Counted from the first letter of the stretch, positions 7,113 through 15,158 are shown. The stretch is DNA of 24,415 nucleotides from JAWABC01 sp043810595 (GCA_043810595.1 JBDRNX010000044.1:1-24415); one strand, 5' to 3'. The notes: generated from the sequence alone by a model not told the origin. Made by a program: numbers and translations.

Positions 7113-7943
7113 ATGGAGTTCAGGATTGAGAAGAGAAAGAGGAATGTGGATATTCATTATCCCAAAGAGCATTTTGATATCGCTCGTGATTTTGCTTCTC
7201 GTGTGTATAAGGAGTTTGGTCCTTTCATAAAGGCTCTTGTGTTGTTCGGTTCTGCTACAAAGGTCCAGAAGATGGCTAAGGAGGCAGATATCGACGTTCT
7301 CGTTATTATTGATGATGTCAGTGTCACGCTTAGTCGTGATTTGGTCCAGACTTATCGTATAATCGTTGAGAAAATACTTGTTGACATGAAAGACGGTGAG
7401 CGCTTGCATGTTCAGTCCATGAAGCTGAGTGCTTTCTGGGAGTATGTTCGTGCTGGCGACCCTGTTGCAATTAACGTTTTGCGTTACGGTCTTGCTTTGA
7501 TCGATACAGGAATATTCGATCCCTTACAGGCTTTGCTTGATAACGGTAGGATCAGGCCCACTAGGGAGTCAATCTATACCTACTTTACGATGGCTCCTGC
7601 TTCTGTTTCAAGGTCTAAGGAGCATATACTATCTGCTATGGTCGACCTGTACTGGGCCTCTGTGGATGCTGCTCATGCTGCTCTCATGTGTCTTGGCGAG
7701 GTTCCTCCTTCCCCTGACCACGTTGCTGACATGCTCCAAGATAGGATGGTTAAGAGGGGATTATTGAAGCGTCGCTATGTCAATATCATGCGTGAGAATT
7801 ATAACATCATGAAGCAGATCGTTCACAGAGAAGTTAGGGACGTAGATGGAAAGGAGTATGATGAGTACAGGAAGAAGACTGTTGAGTTTGTTAATGAGAT
7901 GAGAAAATTCATAGAGAAGAGGATTTTCTCTCAGAAATTATAA
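7113..7943 (+). CDS. Nucleotidyltransferase of the DNA polymerase beta superfamily with helical C-terminal domain
   Basis: A 276-aa protein. LVLFGSAT (residues 43-49) followed by ADIDVLVII (about 58-66) is the G-S-x(n)-D-x-D signature of minimal nucleotidyltransferases, with D59 and D61 as the metal-binding pair. The strand that normally gives the third carboxylate reads LHVQSMKL, with Gln where Asp is expected, so activity may be altered. Residues about 150-276 are alpha-helical and HEPN-like in position, but I see no HEPN Rx4-6H catalytic motif. The start is placed at ATG 7113, 9 nt after AAGGGG; an in-frame TTG at 7104 sits on the ribosome binding site. It lies 18 bp after the TIM-barrel gene, so the two are probably cotranscribed. 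The target (nucleotide, RNA or protein) is unknown. Confidence 0.8.
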   Translation: MEFRIEKRKRNVDIHYPKEHFDIARDFASRVYKEFGPFIKALVLFGSATKVQKMAKEADIDVLVIIDDVSVTLSRDLVQTYRIIVEKILVDMKDGERLHVQSMKLSAFWEYVRAGDPVAINVLRYGLALIDTGIFDPLQALLDNGRIRPTRESIYTYFTMAPASVSRSKEHILSAMVDLYWASVDAAHAALMCLGEVPPSPDHVADMLQDRMVKRGLLKRRYVNIMRENYNIMKQIVHREVRDVDGKEYDEYRKKTVEFVNEMRKFIEKRIFSQKL

Positions 7944-7975
7944 AAAAATTAAAAAGAGGAAGTTTATCTTCTCTT
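7942..7975 (-). terminator. Hairpin plus T-run terminator after the 135-aa gene
   Basis: An imperfect inverted repeat (AAGAG-G-AAG ... CTT-CTCTT, 7954-7975) overlaps the minus-strand stop codon. On the minus strand it is followed by CTTTTTAATTTTTTT, which suits archaeal poly-U termination. The convergent nucleotidyltransferase gene ends at its other side. Confidence 0.5.
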
Positions 7976-8371
7976 CCTTCTTCCACTTAGTATGTTAAAG
8001 TATTCTTGACCAATTGAAACAGTCATTAATTCGTTATCAGCCACGTCAAGTTCTAGCACGTTGTCGAGGTAGTCTATATGTTTTGCACTGTTTTTTGCCA
8101 TTATAGCACTTGGTATTACTCTTTGGCCAACAGTTTTCTGGTATTCAACTAGTGCAGCTGCACGTTCTTGTTCTGTTTCAGCAGCTTCCAAAGCAGACTT
8201 GTAAGTTCCTACTGCGCTGCCAGCTGAAAGCGCACCCATTCCAAGACCCTCTTTCAGGTATTCGTCACGGATAGTTTTAGGATCAGCTGTTTTAGCGTCA
8301 ATATCAGCAAGTTGTTTGACTATTTCAGACAATTTCATTGCCTTTGGTTTTTCTTTATCATTATTTGCCAT
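7964..8371 (-). CDS. Small hypothetical protein (135 aa)
   Basis: Function not recognised. It has a polar Lys-rich N-terminus (about 1-15), then helices, then a short Gly/Ala/Ser-rich stretch (about 43-56, GLGMGALSAGSAVG), too short and polar for a confident membrane helix. An Ala/Glu-rich helix (about 60-80) follows, and the tail is very basic (GRRKRR). It has its own promoter (8421-8462) with a long leader of about 50 nt, an AGGAG ribosome binding site about 6 nt before the ATG, and a terminator at its end, so it looks like a complete single-gene unit. More A-rich codon use than the flanking ppsA gene sets it apart, as for the two small genes upstream. Confidence 0.65.
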   Translation of the reverse strand: MANNDKEKPKAMKLSEIVKQLADIDAKTADPKTIRDEYLKEGLGMGALSAGSAVGTYKSALEAAETEQERAAALVEYQKTVGQRVIPSAIMAKNSAKHIDYLDNVLELDVADNELMTVSIGQEYFNILSGRRKRR

Positions 8372-8420
8372 TTTTTCTCCTTGTTTTTGTAAGCATAACG
8401 GGTTAATATTATTTGTTATT

Positions 8421-8462
8421 TTGTTACTTATTAGTAGTTATTATGGTATTTAAACCTTTCGG
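8421..8462 (-). promoter_or_regulatory. Promoter of the 135-aa gene
   Basis: On the minus strand CGAAAGG (BRE-like) leads into GGTTTAAATACC (8445-8456), a strong archaeal TATA box; transcription should start near 8425. The segment from the BRE through AGTAACAA resembles the promoter at 8931-8973 over about 42 nt, including the initiation region. Confidence 0.65.
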
Positions 8463-8464
8463 TT

Positions 8465-8722
8465 TTATGATCTTATGACAGCATAGCCGTTAACTTTTTG
8501 TGAAAGTTGGTATAGTCTATCTCTTTTGCTTGTAAGTTGTTTTCTTGTTTGATACAATTCAGGTTTTGAAGCTATTGCCATCTCCTTTATACCTTGATCA
8601 GTTGCGCACCTACCAAAAATGCCATCCCTAACTATGTCTTTCAAAAACCCTTCTTTTGTTTCGAGATCTTCGATCTCTCTTGCAAGGTTCTCTATTCTTT
8701 TTTGTTTGTTGAAAATTATCAT
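8465..8722 (-). CDS. Small coiled-coil hypothetical protein (85 aa)
   Basis: Function not recognised. Two charged heptad-like helices (about 5-30, RIENLAREIEDLETKE, and about 55-78, ELYQTRKQLTSKRDRLYQLS) flank a short loop with a single Cys (C39), suggesting a helical hairpin. There is no signal peptide. The ribosome binding site AAGGGGG starts within the TAA of the 57-aa gene upstream, so the two are cotranscribed and probably coupled. It ends 9 bp before the promoter of the 135-aa gene. The clear Shine-Dalgarno and operon position support expression. Confidence 0.65.
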   Translation of the reverse strand: MIIFNKQKRIENLAREIEDLETKEGFLKDIVRDGIFGRCATDQGIKEMAIASKPELYQTRKQLTSKRDRLYQLSQKVNGYAVIRS

Positions 8723-8732
8723 TTTGTCCCCC

Positions 8733-8906
8733 TTAGTTCAATTTATTGAAGTATAGCTGGTTTACCTTCTCGTTTAAACTCTTCTTAAGCCTAATTACGT
8801 TTCCGTAATTATCAACTAAGTAAGATGGTAACTTATCTAATATCGATTCTCTTTTGAATTGTGGTAATTCATATGACTTAATTTGAGTATTTTTTTCGTC
8901 TTTCAT
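8733..8906 (-). CDS. Small hypothetical protein (57 aa)
   Basis: Function not recognised. The ATG at 8906 is chosen over an in-frame GTG at 8915 because the GTG is the tail of a perfect AAGGAGGTG ribosome binding site, 6 nt before the ATG. The peptide is polar, with a tyrosine/asparagine-rich middle (about 28-38, SYLVDNYGNVIRL) and a basic C-terminus; no Zn or membrane motif. It is the first gene of a two-gene unit with the 85-aa coiled-coil protein and has a strong TATA box. The unusually good promoter and ribosome binding site argue that it is made, perhaps at high level. Confidence 0.65.
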   Translation of the reverse strand: MKDEKNTQIKSYELPQFKRESILDKLPSYLVDNYGNVIRLKKSLNEKVNQLYFNKLN

Positions 8907-8912
8907 TTTGAA

Positions 8913-8921
8913 CACCTCCTT
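8913..8921 (-). promoter_or_regulatory. Perfect Shine-Dalgarno for the 57-aa gene
   Basis: AAGGAGGTG on the minus strand, ending 6 nt before the ATG at 8906. It is the best ribosome binding site in the window and decides the start. Confidence 0.8.
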
Positions 8922-8930
8922 AAACGATAT

Positions 8931-8973
8931 TTGTTACTATCTATTAGTAATAACTAGTATATAAATCTTTCGC
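8931..8973 (-). promoter_or_regulatory. Promoter of the two-gene small-protein operon
   Basis: On the minus strand GCGAAAG precedes GATTTATATAC (8957-8967), a strong TATA box; initiation is expected near 8936, giving a leader of about 30 nt that carries the perfect Shine-Dalgarno. It is similar to the promoter at 8421-8462. Confidence 0.7.
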
Positions 8974-9026
8974 TGTTTTTTGGCCTTCCCAGCCCTTAAA
9001 ATTCGGCTTTTCTAGGCTCTAAGAAG

Positions 9027-11363
9027 CTAGATTTTGAATTCTTTTCTTGCTGCGCTTAGAAGTAGTTTTTTCTCTATCTTAGCAACTATACCCCTTATTT
9101 TGTGTACTGCGTCTACGTTTGCTGTTATGCTGTCTATCCCCATTTTTACAAGTATTTCTGCCATCTCCGGGTCTGATCCTGCCTGTCCGCATATGCTCGT
9201 TTCTACGTTGTATCTTTTGCAGGTGTCTATCACCTTTTTTATCTGCCTGAGTACTGCTGGGTGTTTTTCGTTGTACAGCTTCTGCACTTTGGCGTTGTCC
9301 CTGTCCACTGCCAGGGTGAATTGTGTCAGGTCGTTTGTTCCGAAGCTTATGAAGTCTATGCCTTCTTTACATATCTCCTTTATGATTTGTACTGCTGCTG
9401 GAGTTTCTATCATCACCCCAAAGTCTATGTTTTCTTGCGGCTCTAGGCCTGCCTCTCTAAGCAGTTCTTTTGATTTTCTTATTTCATCCACGCTGATTAC
9501 GAGTGGTATCATTATGCCTACGTTTGTTAGTCCCTTGTCATGTATCCTTTTTATTGCCTCGAATTCTGCCTTTAGTAGTTCTATCTCATCGAGGCCTCTT
9601 CTTATGCTTCTCCAACCCATCATGGGGTTCTGTTCCACTGGTTCGTCTTCTCCCCCTTTGAGGCCTCTGTATTCGTCTGTGGGCGCATCAAATGTCCTGT
9701 ACCATACCGGTTTGTCCTTGAATGCTTCGGCTATTTTGCTTACGTCTTCTGCTATTATTTGTATGAGCTGCTCTTTTTTTCCTGTTTTTATCATGTGGCT
9801 TGGGTGTTCGCCGTGTTTTGCAAGCATTAGGTTGTTCCTCAGTAATCCCACCCCATCTGCTCCCGTGGCTGCTGCCCTCTCTGCGAATTGAGGTAAGTCC
9901 ATTATCACTTTTATCTCTGTCACTGTAGCTGCTTGTGGTTCCGTGTATTCTCCTTTTCTTTCTTCTTGTGTTTCTTTTTTTTCTTCTGTTTTTATTTTTC
10001 CCTTGTATACCTTGCCTGTGCTTCCGTTCACGCTTATGACTTGGTCTTCTTTAAGAACTTGTGTTGCTTTTTCAGTTCCCACGACGCATGGTATGCCCAT
10101 CTCTCTGCTTACTATGGCTGCATGACACGTGGTTCCGCCAGCGTCAGTTACTATAGCTACCGCTCTTTCCATCGCTGGTACCATATCAGGATTTGTCATC
10201 CTGGTTACAAGGACATCTCCTTTCTGTATTTTTCCGAGCTCCTCCATCCCGCTTATTATCCTTACAGGCCCTGCTCCTATCCCTGGGCTTGCTCCTAATC
10301 CTGTTACAAGTACTTCTGCCTGACTTTCTTCTTGCTCGTCTACGTGTACCTTTTTGAGTGTTGTCACGGGCCTTGACTGTACGATGTATATCTTGCTTCC
10401 CTCTATAGCATACTCCATGTCTTGCGCATTTCCGTAGTGTTGCTCTATTTTTACTGATAGTTCTGCTAGTTTTTTTATTTCTACCTCGCTGAGTTTTTGT
10501 TTTTTCTTTTTGTATTCCGGCACGTTTTTCTTTACCGTGTGTCCTGCTACCGAATCAAGGTCATACATCCACGTCTGTTCCCTTATTATCTTGTCCTTGA
10601 GCTGGAGTGTTTCTTTGTCTATTATGTATTGGTCCGGGCTTATTGCGCCTGATACCACAGCCTCGCCTAAACCCCATCCGGTCTCTACCACTATCTCGTT
10701 TTCGTTGTTTGTTGCGGGATTTATTGAGAACATGACGCCAGATTTTTCTGACTGTATCATCTTTTGTACTATTACTGCTATGAGGACTTTATCGTGTGGG
10801 AAGTTGTTCTTAACCCTGTAGTATATAGCTCTCGGGGTGTATAGTGATGCCCAGCATTTCTGTACTGCTTTTATGAGGTTTTCTGTTCCCCTTATGTTTA
10901 GGTATGTTGCTTGTTGCCCCGCAAATGACGCGTTAGGCAAGTCTTCTGCTGTTGCTGAGCTTCTTACTGCTACAAAGGCTTGTTCTCTGCCACTTTTTAT
11001 TATGTCCAGTGCATGTCCTCCTGCTCTTACAAAGTCTTCGCTGACGTTTAGGTTTTCGTAGGCTTCTTTGATCTCTTCTCTGAGTTCTTTCTGCATTTGC
11101 GCACCTAGTATTAGTTTTTGTGCATTCATAGCTGCGTTATCCAGCTGATCGTTGTCGTCGACGTTTGTGCTCTCAAGAATTTTGAATATTTGTTTGTCTA
11201 TTTTTGTGCCTGTTATGAATTTTCTGAATGCTTCTGCTGTTACTGAAAAGCCAGGCGGTATTGGCAGTCCTGAGTTGTACATCTCTCCCAGGTTTGCTCC
11301 TTTCCCTCCTACTATGGGTATGTCTTTTTTAGAAAGTTCTTTGAACCATGCTATGTCTTCCAT
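9027..11363 (-). CDS. ppsA: Phosphoenolpyruvate synthase (pyruvate, water dikinase)
   Basis: A 778-aa protein, normal family length. It converts pyruvate + ATP + H2O to PEP + AMP + phosphate, feeding gluconeogenesis, or running toward pyruvate in some archaea. Three domains are visible. The N-terminal ATP-grasp part (about 1-335) has GGKGANLGEM (19-28), VRSSATAEDLPNASFAGQ (133-150) and VQSRPVTT. The swivelling phosphohistidine domain (about 350-450) has GGTTCHAAIVSREMGIPCVVGT with catalytic H414. The C-terminal TIM barrel (about 480-765) has DEPVEQNPMMGWRSIRR, ISFGTNDLTQF and SICGQAG with catalytic C725. An unusual Lys/Glu-rich linker (about 455-476) joins the last two. A TATA box and an AAGGTG/GGTGA ribosome binding site precede the ATG. 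It has its own transcript, between the ABC operon and the small-gene island. Confidence 0.96.
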   Translation of the reverse strand: MEDIAWFKELSKKDIPIVGGKGANLGEMYNSGLPIPPGFSVTAEAFRKFITGTKIDKQIFKILESTNVDDNDQLDNAAMNAQKLILGAQMQKELREEIKEAYENLNVSEDFVRAGGHALDIIKSGREQAFVAVRSSATAEDLPNASFAGQQATYLNIRGTENLIKAVQKCWASLYTPRAIYYRVKNNFPHDKVLIAVIVQKMIQSEKSGVMFSINPATNNENEIVVETGWGLGEAVVSGAISPDQYIIDKETLQLKDKIIREQTWMYDLDSVAGHTVKKNVPEYKKKKQKLSEVEIKKLAELSVKIEQHYGNAQDMEYAIEGSKIYIVQSRPVTTLKKVHVDEQEESQAEVLVTGLGASPGIGAGPVRIISGMEELGKIQKGDVLVTRMTNPDMVPAMERAVAIVTDAGGTTCHAAIVSREMGIPCVVGTEKATQVLKEDQVISVNGSTGKVYKGKIKTEEKKETQEERKGEYTEPQAATVTEIKVIMDLPQFAERAAATGADGVGLLRNNLMLAKHGEHPSHMIKTGKKEQLIQIIAEDVSKIAEAFKDKPVWYRTFDAPTDEYRGLKGGEDEPVEQNPMMGWRSIRRGLDEIELLKAEFEAIKRIHDKGLTNVGIMIPLVISVDEIRKSKELLREAGLEPQENIDFGVMIETPAAVQIIKEICKEGIDFISFGTNDLTQFTLAVDRDNAKVQKLYNEKHPAVLRQIKKVIDTCKRYNVETSICGQAGSDPEMAEILVKMGIDSITANVDAVHKIRGIVAKIEKKLLLSAARKEFKI

Positions 11364-11400
11364 TCACCACACACCTTTTTTATGAAAGTTCATTCGTTAA

Positions 11401-11410
11401 TATTTAAAAC
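11401..11410 (-). promoter_or_regulatory. TATA box of ppsA
   Basis: GTTTTAAATA on the minus strand, about 42 nt before the ATG at 11363, leaves a leader of about 16 nt containing AAGGTG. Confidence 0.5.
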
Positions 11411-11419
11411 TTTCTAACG

Positions 11420-12607
11420 TTATTCGTACCGTAAAGCATCGACCGGCTTAAGTCTTGCCGCCCTGAAAGCTGGTAAAGTTCCTGATATCACTCCTACAAA
11501 AAATGCGAATAAAAGAGCAAATATTAGTAGTTGCCATTCTATCCTTATCAGTAGTAATCCAAATCCTAGTTGTGATGCTATTTTCCCGAATGCGAATGCT
11601 ACTCCTGTTCCAAGTATCACCCCCATTAGCCCTCCGAAGAGTCCCATGAGTCCTGATTCTATTAGGAACATTGTTAGTACGTCTGAGTTCCTTGCTCCAA
11701 CTGCTTTCATCACTCCTATTTCTCTCGTTCTTTCCATTACGCTCGTGTACATGGCGTTCATTATTCCTACCCCTCCTACGACAAGGCTTATTCCTGCTAT
11801 CCCTCCTAAAACAATCTGGATTACTCCAAGTATCGTGTTTATTTGTCTCATAAGTTCTTGCGGTGTGAACACATCGAAGTTTTCGTTGTCTCTTGCTCTT
11901 TTTAGTTTTGTTCTGACCTCTTCACCTGCTTTTTCTATGTCTACCCCCTCTTGGAAGTGGATCAGTATTCCGCTTAGTTCTTTTGGTTTGTTGAACAATT
12001 CCCTCCCTGTTTCGAGGGGGATTATTATCGCGTTGTCGAAGGTTCCCTCTCCAAGGCTTTCAAGTATGCCTACTACCCTGAATTTCTTTCCGTTGATTAC
12101 TATGTTATTCCTCAGCTTTATTTCCTTTGAGAACATGTCCTCTGCCACTTTATTTCCTATTATGACACCGTCTTTTTCTCCGCTTTTGAATACCCTTCCC
12201 TGTTCTATTTTTAGGTCTTGATCTTCCAGCACAGTAGAAAGCAAGTCAGCAGGATAGTTTAGTATTTGGCTGAATCTTTTTTCGTTGCCGTATTCGATAG
12301 TTGCTGTCGCTATTATCATCTCAAAAACATAGTCAACTCCAACTATGCCTTCTAATGTTTTAACATCTTTTGTTGTCAGTATGGTTGATGCTGCCGGCGC
12401 TCCTGTCAGGCCTTTCGGCAATACCCTTATATCGTTTTTCCCTCTTTTTTCAAATTGGTCCAGAACAGCGTTTTCAAGTCCTTGAGAGATTGTTATCAGC
12501 GCTACTATTGCTGCTATCCCTATGATTATCCCAAGCATCGTTAGGGTTGCTCTGAGCTTTCTTATTTTCATGTGGCTCATGCTTAGCTTGAAGTATTCTT
12601 GTATCAT
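11420..12607 (-). CDS. MacB/FtsX-type ABC transporter permease (copy 2)
   Basis: A 395-aa protein with the MacB/LolC-E layout. A first membrane helix at about 22-42 (TMLGIIIGIAAIVALITIS) is followed by an extracytoplasmic MacB-PCD domain (about 45-260). Three C-terminal helices of the FtsX domain (about 265-295, 315-345, 355-380) include VMERTREIGVMKAVGAR, the coupling-helix signature. Such permeases do not pump through a pore; they use ATP hydrolysis inside to move an extracytoplasmic domain. It begins 2 nt after the stop of its paralogue (12610-13794), sharing the SMSHMKIRKLRATLTMLG-type start and most of the FtsX domain, so the two probably form a heterodimer. It is the last gene of the ATPase, CARDB, permease, permease operon. 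Confidence 0.93.
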   Translation of the reverse strand: MIQEYFKLSMSHMKIRKLRATLTMLGIIIGIAAIVALITISQGLENAVLDQFEKRGKNDIRVLPKGLTGAPAASTILTTKDVKTLEGIVGVDYVFEMIIATATIEYGNEKRFSQILNYPADLLSTVLEDQDLKIEQGRVFKSGEKDGVIIGNKVAEDMFSKEIKLRNNIVINGKKFRVVGILESLGEGTFDNAIIIPLETGRELFNKPKELSGILIHFQEGVDIEKAGEEVRTKLKRARDNENFDVFTPQELMRQINTILGVIQIVLGGIAGISLVVGGVGIMNAMYTSVMERTREIGVMKAVGARNSDVLTMFLIESGLMGLFGGLMGVILGTGVAFAFGKIASQLGFGLLLIRIEWQLLIFALLFAFFVGVISGTLPAFRAARLKPVDALRYE

Positions 12608-12609
12608 TT

Positions 12610-13794
12610 TCAGTACCTTAAGCTTTCTGCAGGTTTTAGTTTTGCTGCTTGCCTTGCTGGAAATACACCTGCTGCCATTCCTATCACCGTGGCAAACATC
12701 ACGGCAAAGATTATCACTTTGTAGTCTATTATTATTTTTAAAAGTCCGAATCCTTGGGCTTCTGCTACCGCTCCTGTTGCCAGCGCTATCAAGCTTCCAA
12801 ATATCGCTCCAATTATCCCTCCGAGCAGACCTATTATTCCTGCTTCTACGAGGAATAGGAGCATTACATCTATGTTTTTTGCCCCTACAGATTTCATTAC
12901 ACCTATTTCTCTAGTTCTTTCGAGGACGTTTGTGTACATGGAGTTGCTGATTCCTACCGCCCCCACTATTAGGCTTATTGCTGCTATGGCCCCTAATATC
13001 AGTTGGACTATTCCAAGCAGGCTTCCTATCTGTTCTAATATCTGCTCAGGGGTCATAACTTCAAAATTGTCATCGTCCCTTGCTCTTTCTAGGGTTGTTT
13101 TTATTTTTTCACCAACAAAATTGATGTCAACCCCCTTGATTATTTTGACCTCTATCATGTTCACTTCGTCTGGTTTTTCGTATATTCTCCTGGCGTCTTC
13201 CTCTGTTAGCATGACCATGTTGTCGTCCTGGGAATTTCCTATCTCATCAAGTATTCCTACAACCTTGAATTTTTCTTCTCTTATGGTTATTTTGCTGTTT
13301 ACGCTTACTTCTTTTTTGAATTTGTCTTTCGCAAACCTGTACCCCACCATGACTACTCCTTTTTCTCCGTTGGCAAAAGCCCTTCCATCTGCCATAGACA
13401 CCCCTGTATCTGCAAACTTCTTGTCTATGTCTTCTGCTGGCAAAGCTGCTATTTGTTGTATGAACTGTGATTCTCTTGAGTACGTTACTTCGTCTGAGAA
13501 TAAGAGGTAGGGGTTAACCCATTCCACTTCGGTCATACCTTTAATTACGTCTACGTCTTTTCTTGTTAGCCCTTCAAACATCCCTGTTCCTGTGAATCCT
13601 TTGGGTGCTACGTATATCCTGTTTGACCCTACCTGTGCAAATTGTTCCTCGATAGCATTTTGCAGTCCTTGAGAAATAGTTATTAAAGCAATTATCGCCC
13701 CCACACCTATGATTATCCCTATTATGGTTAGCCACGACCTAAGTTTTCTGTGACCTATGCTGTCAATAGCAAACCTCAGGTAATCGACTATCAT
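12610..13794 (-). CDS. MacB/FtsX-type ABC transporter permease (copy 1)
   Basis: A 394-aa paralogue of the following gene with the same topology: IGHRKLRSWLTIIGIIIGVG leads into the first membrane helix, then an extracytoplasmic domain (about 48-260), then the FtsX domain with VLERTREIGVMKSVGAKN and two further helices. The ATG overlaps the TGA of the CARDB-protein gene (ATGA), which implies translational coupling. Two distinct permeases with one ATPase is the arrangement of LolCDE, where a heterodimer extracts lipoproteins, and of some MacB-like export systems in organisms without an outer membrane. What this system acts on is unknown; the extracytoplasmic partner next door is the likely effector. 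Confidence 0.93.
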   Translation of the reverse strand: MIVDYLRFAIDSIGHRKLRSWLTIIGIIIGVGAIIALITISQGLQNAIEEQFAQVGSNRIYVAPKGFTGTGMFEGLTRKDVDVIKGMTEVEWVNPYLLFSDEVTYSRESQFIQQIAALPAEDIDKKFADTGVSMADGRAFANGEKGVVMVGYRFAKDKFKKEVSVNSKITIREEKFKVVGILDEIGNSQDDNMVMLTEEDARRIYEKPDEVNMIEVKIIKGVDINFVGEKIKTTLERARDDDNFEVMTPEQILEQIGSLLGIVQLILGAIAAISLIVGAVGISNSMYTNVLERTREIGVMKSVGAKNIDVMLLFLVEAGIIGLLGGIIGAIFGSLIALATGAVAEAQGFGLLKIIIDYKVIIFAVMFATVIGMAAGVFPARQAAKLKPAESLRY

Positions 13795-15158
13795 TGTTGT
13801 AGAAACAGTCTTATCTTCCTGGGTATCCTCTTAAGGTTGCTCCACCTCAGTGACTTTATGAATCTCACAAGTCCGAGTATCATTCTCTTGAGGGCGTTCT
13901 TCATAGCCTTTCCAAGATCTCTTTCTTTTCTCCACTCTTTGAATGTGAGGTAAGCAAAGATTGCTATTAATATGTAGAGTATGAATGTTAGTAAGGTGTT
14001 GCCTTGTGTTGATAAGCCGTATTTTCTGAGTTCGAATGATGAGTACACTTTCAGGTTCACGTCTCCGTATTCTGTTTTCTGGTTGTTGTAGCTGTCCTTG
14101 TATTCTAGTTTGATTTTTATTGGTATGTTACCTGTCTTTCTTGCATAGATGTTGAATTCTGCCGTTTCGAAATCGTCTGGGTCAAGGTTTCCGAGGTATG
14201 ATTTTGCGTTTGATATCACAGTGTAGTCATCTGTTGATAATACCTCCAGCGTTAGGAATTTTAGTTGTGACGGCCCTGTGTTTGAGATGCTTATTGTTAT
14301 TTTTCCTGTTTTTCCTGCTTGTAACGTGTCTGATTTTTCTAGGTTCAGTGTGTAGGAAGGTTCTGCTCCTACCATCAGCCCTACGGTTTCATTCTTGCTG
14401 TACCTTGTTCCTATCTCGTCAGAATATGAGACGTCCAGTTCTATCTGGTATGGCTTTGCTTCTGTGTCAGCAAGCGACATTATGTTGTAGTCTATCTTGC
14501 TTGTTTCGCCTGCATTAAGTCTCTGTATCTTCTTTTCTGATGTTGAGCCTACTGGTATGAATGATGCTGGCAGCACTAGTTTGATGTTGATATCTTTAAT
14601 TAGTGAGTTGTCCAGGTTTTGTACTTCTATGCTTACGTTGGACATTCCTCCTTGTGGTATTTTTTCTGGTGTTGATGCTACTGTTATTGAGAGTAAGGGC
14701 TCTACCACCTGTACTCTTATTTTAAGTTTTTGTGTTGAATATGTGTTTGCATATCCTCCGCCCATGTTTATTTTTACTTCTAGTTCGTTGTCTCCCTCTA
14801 TTGCGTTTTCGTCCACCCTTATTTTCTCAAAGTATAGTACTGCAGATTGTCTGCTTCCTAGCTTGCCTATCGTTTTTACCCTTTCTCCGTCTACTTTGAA
14901 TGGGTAGGTGTCCATTACTTCTACTCTTACGTTTTCTGCGTCCTCGTCTGCTATGTTGTCTATTCTTATCCATGCTGTGAAGTATGTTCCAGGCTCAACG
15001 GGATATGGTTCGTATTTCAGCTGTGTTACTTTCACAATAGGTGAATCTATGATGTAGGTTTCTGTTCTGCTTAGGTTTTCTTCTGGGTAGTACTGTGTTA
15101 TTGCACTTGCGAAAGTTGCACATAGTATAAATATCGCTAGTAGGATTATTTTTTTCAT
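13791..15158 (-). CDS. Membrane-anchored exported protein with CARDB/S-layer-like beta domains (ABC partner)
   Basis: A 455-aa protein. Residues 1-19 form a signal peptide (hydrophobic core ending in ASA). The body (about 45-375) holds at least three beta-sandwich repeats of the COG1361/CARDB type: about 45-150, 155-265 (PEKIPQGGMSNVSIEVQN), and 275-375 (TLQAGKTGKITISISNTG). A C-terminal membrane helix (about 389-405) is followed by a strongly basic cytosolic tail of about 50 residues, possibly an amphipathic helix. It lies between the ATPase and permease genes with 4-bp overlaps on both sides, the place a membrane fusion protein takes in bacterial MacAB. I infer that it forms the extracytoplasmic arm of the complex. 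There is no lipobox, so it is not a lipoprotein. Confidence 0.85.
   Translation of the reverse strand: MKKIILLAIFILCATFASAITQYYPEENLSRTETYIIDSPIVKVTQLKYEPYPVEPGTYFTAWIRIDNIADEDAENVRVEVMDTYPFKVDGERVKTIGKLGSRQSAVLYFEKIRVDENAIEGDNELEVKINMGGGYANTYSTQKLKIRVQVVEPLLSITVASTPEKIPQGGMSNVSIEVQNLDNSLIKDINIKLVLPASFIPVGSTSEKKIQRLNAGETSKIDYNIMSLADTEAKPYQIELDVSYSDEIGTRYSKNETVGLMVGAEPSYTLNLEKSDTLQAGKTGKITISISNTGPSQLKFLTLEVLSTDDYTVISNAKSYLGNLDPDDFETAEFNIYARKTGNIPIKIKLEYKDSYNNQKTEYGDVNLKVYSSFELRKYGLSTQGNTLLTFILYILIAIFAYLTFKEWRKERDLGKAMKNALKRMILGLVRFIKSLRWSNLKRIPRKIRLFLQQ

Noticed and set aside
7964..8906. Toxin-antitoxin system made of the small genes
   Set aside because: No RelE, VapC, MazF, HEPN or DNA-binding antitoxin motif can be seen; kept only as a speculation in the findings.
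8907..8915. GTG start for the 57-aa protein
   Set aside because: The GTG is the last part of the AAGGAGGTG ribosome binding site of the downstream ATG.
9034..9891. 285-aa plus-strand ORF within ppsA
   Set aside because: It is antisense to a fully conserved enzyme; composition (Ser/Leu/Ile-rich, no motif) is that of a shadow frame.
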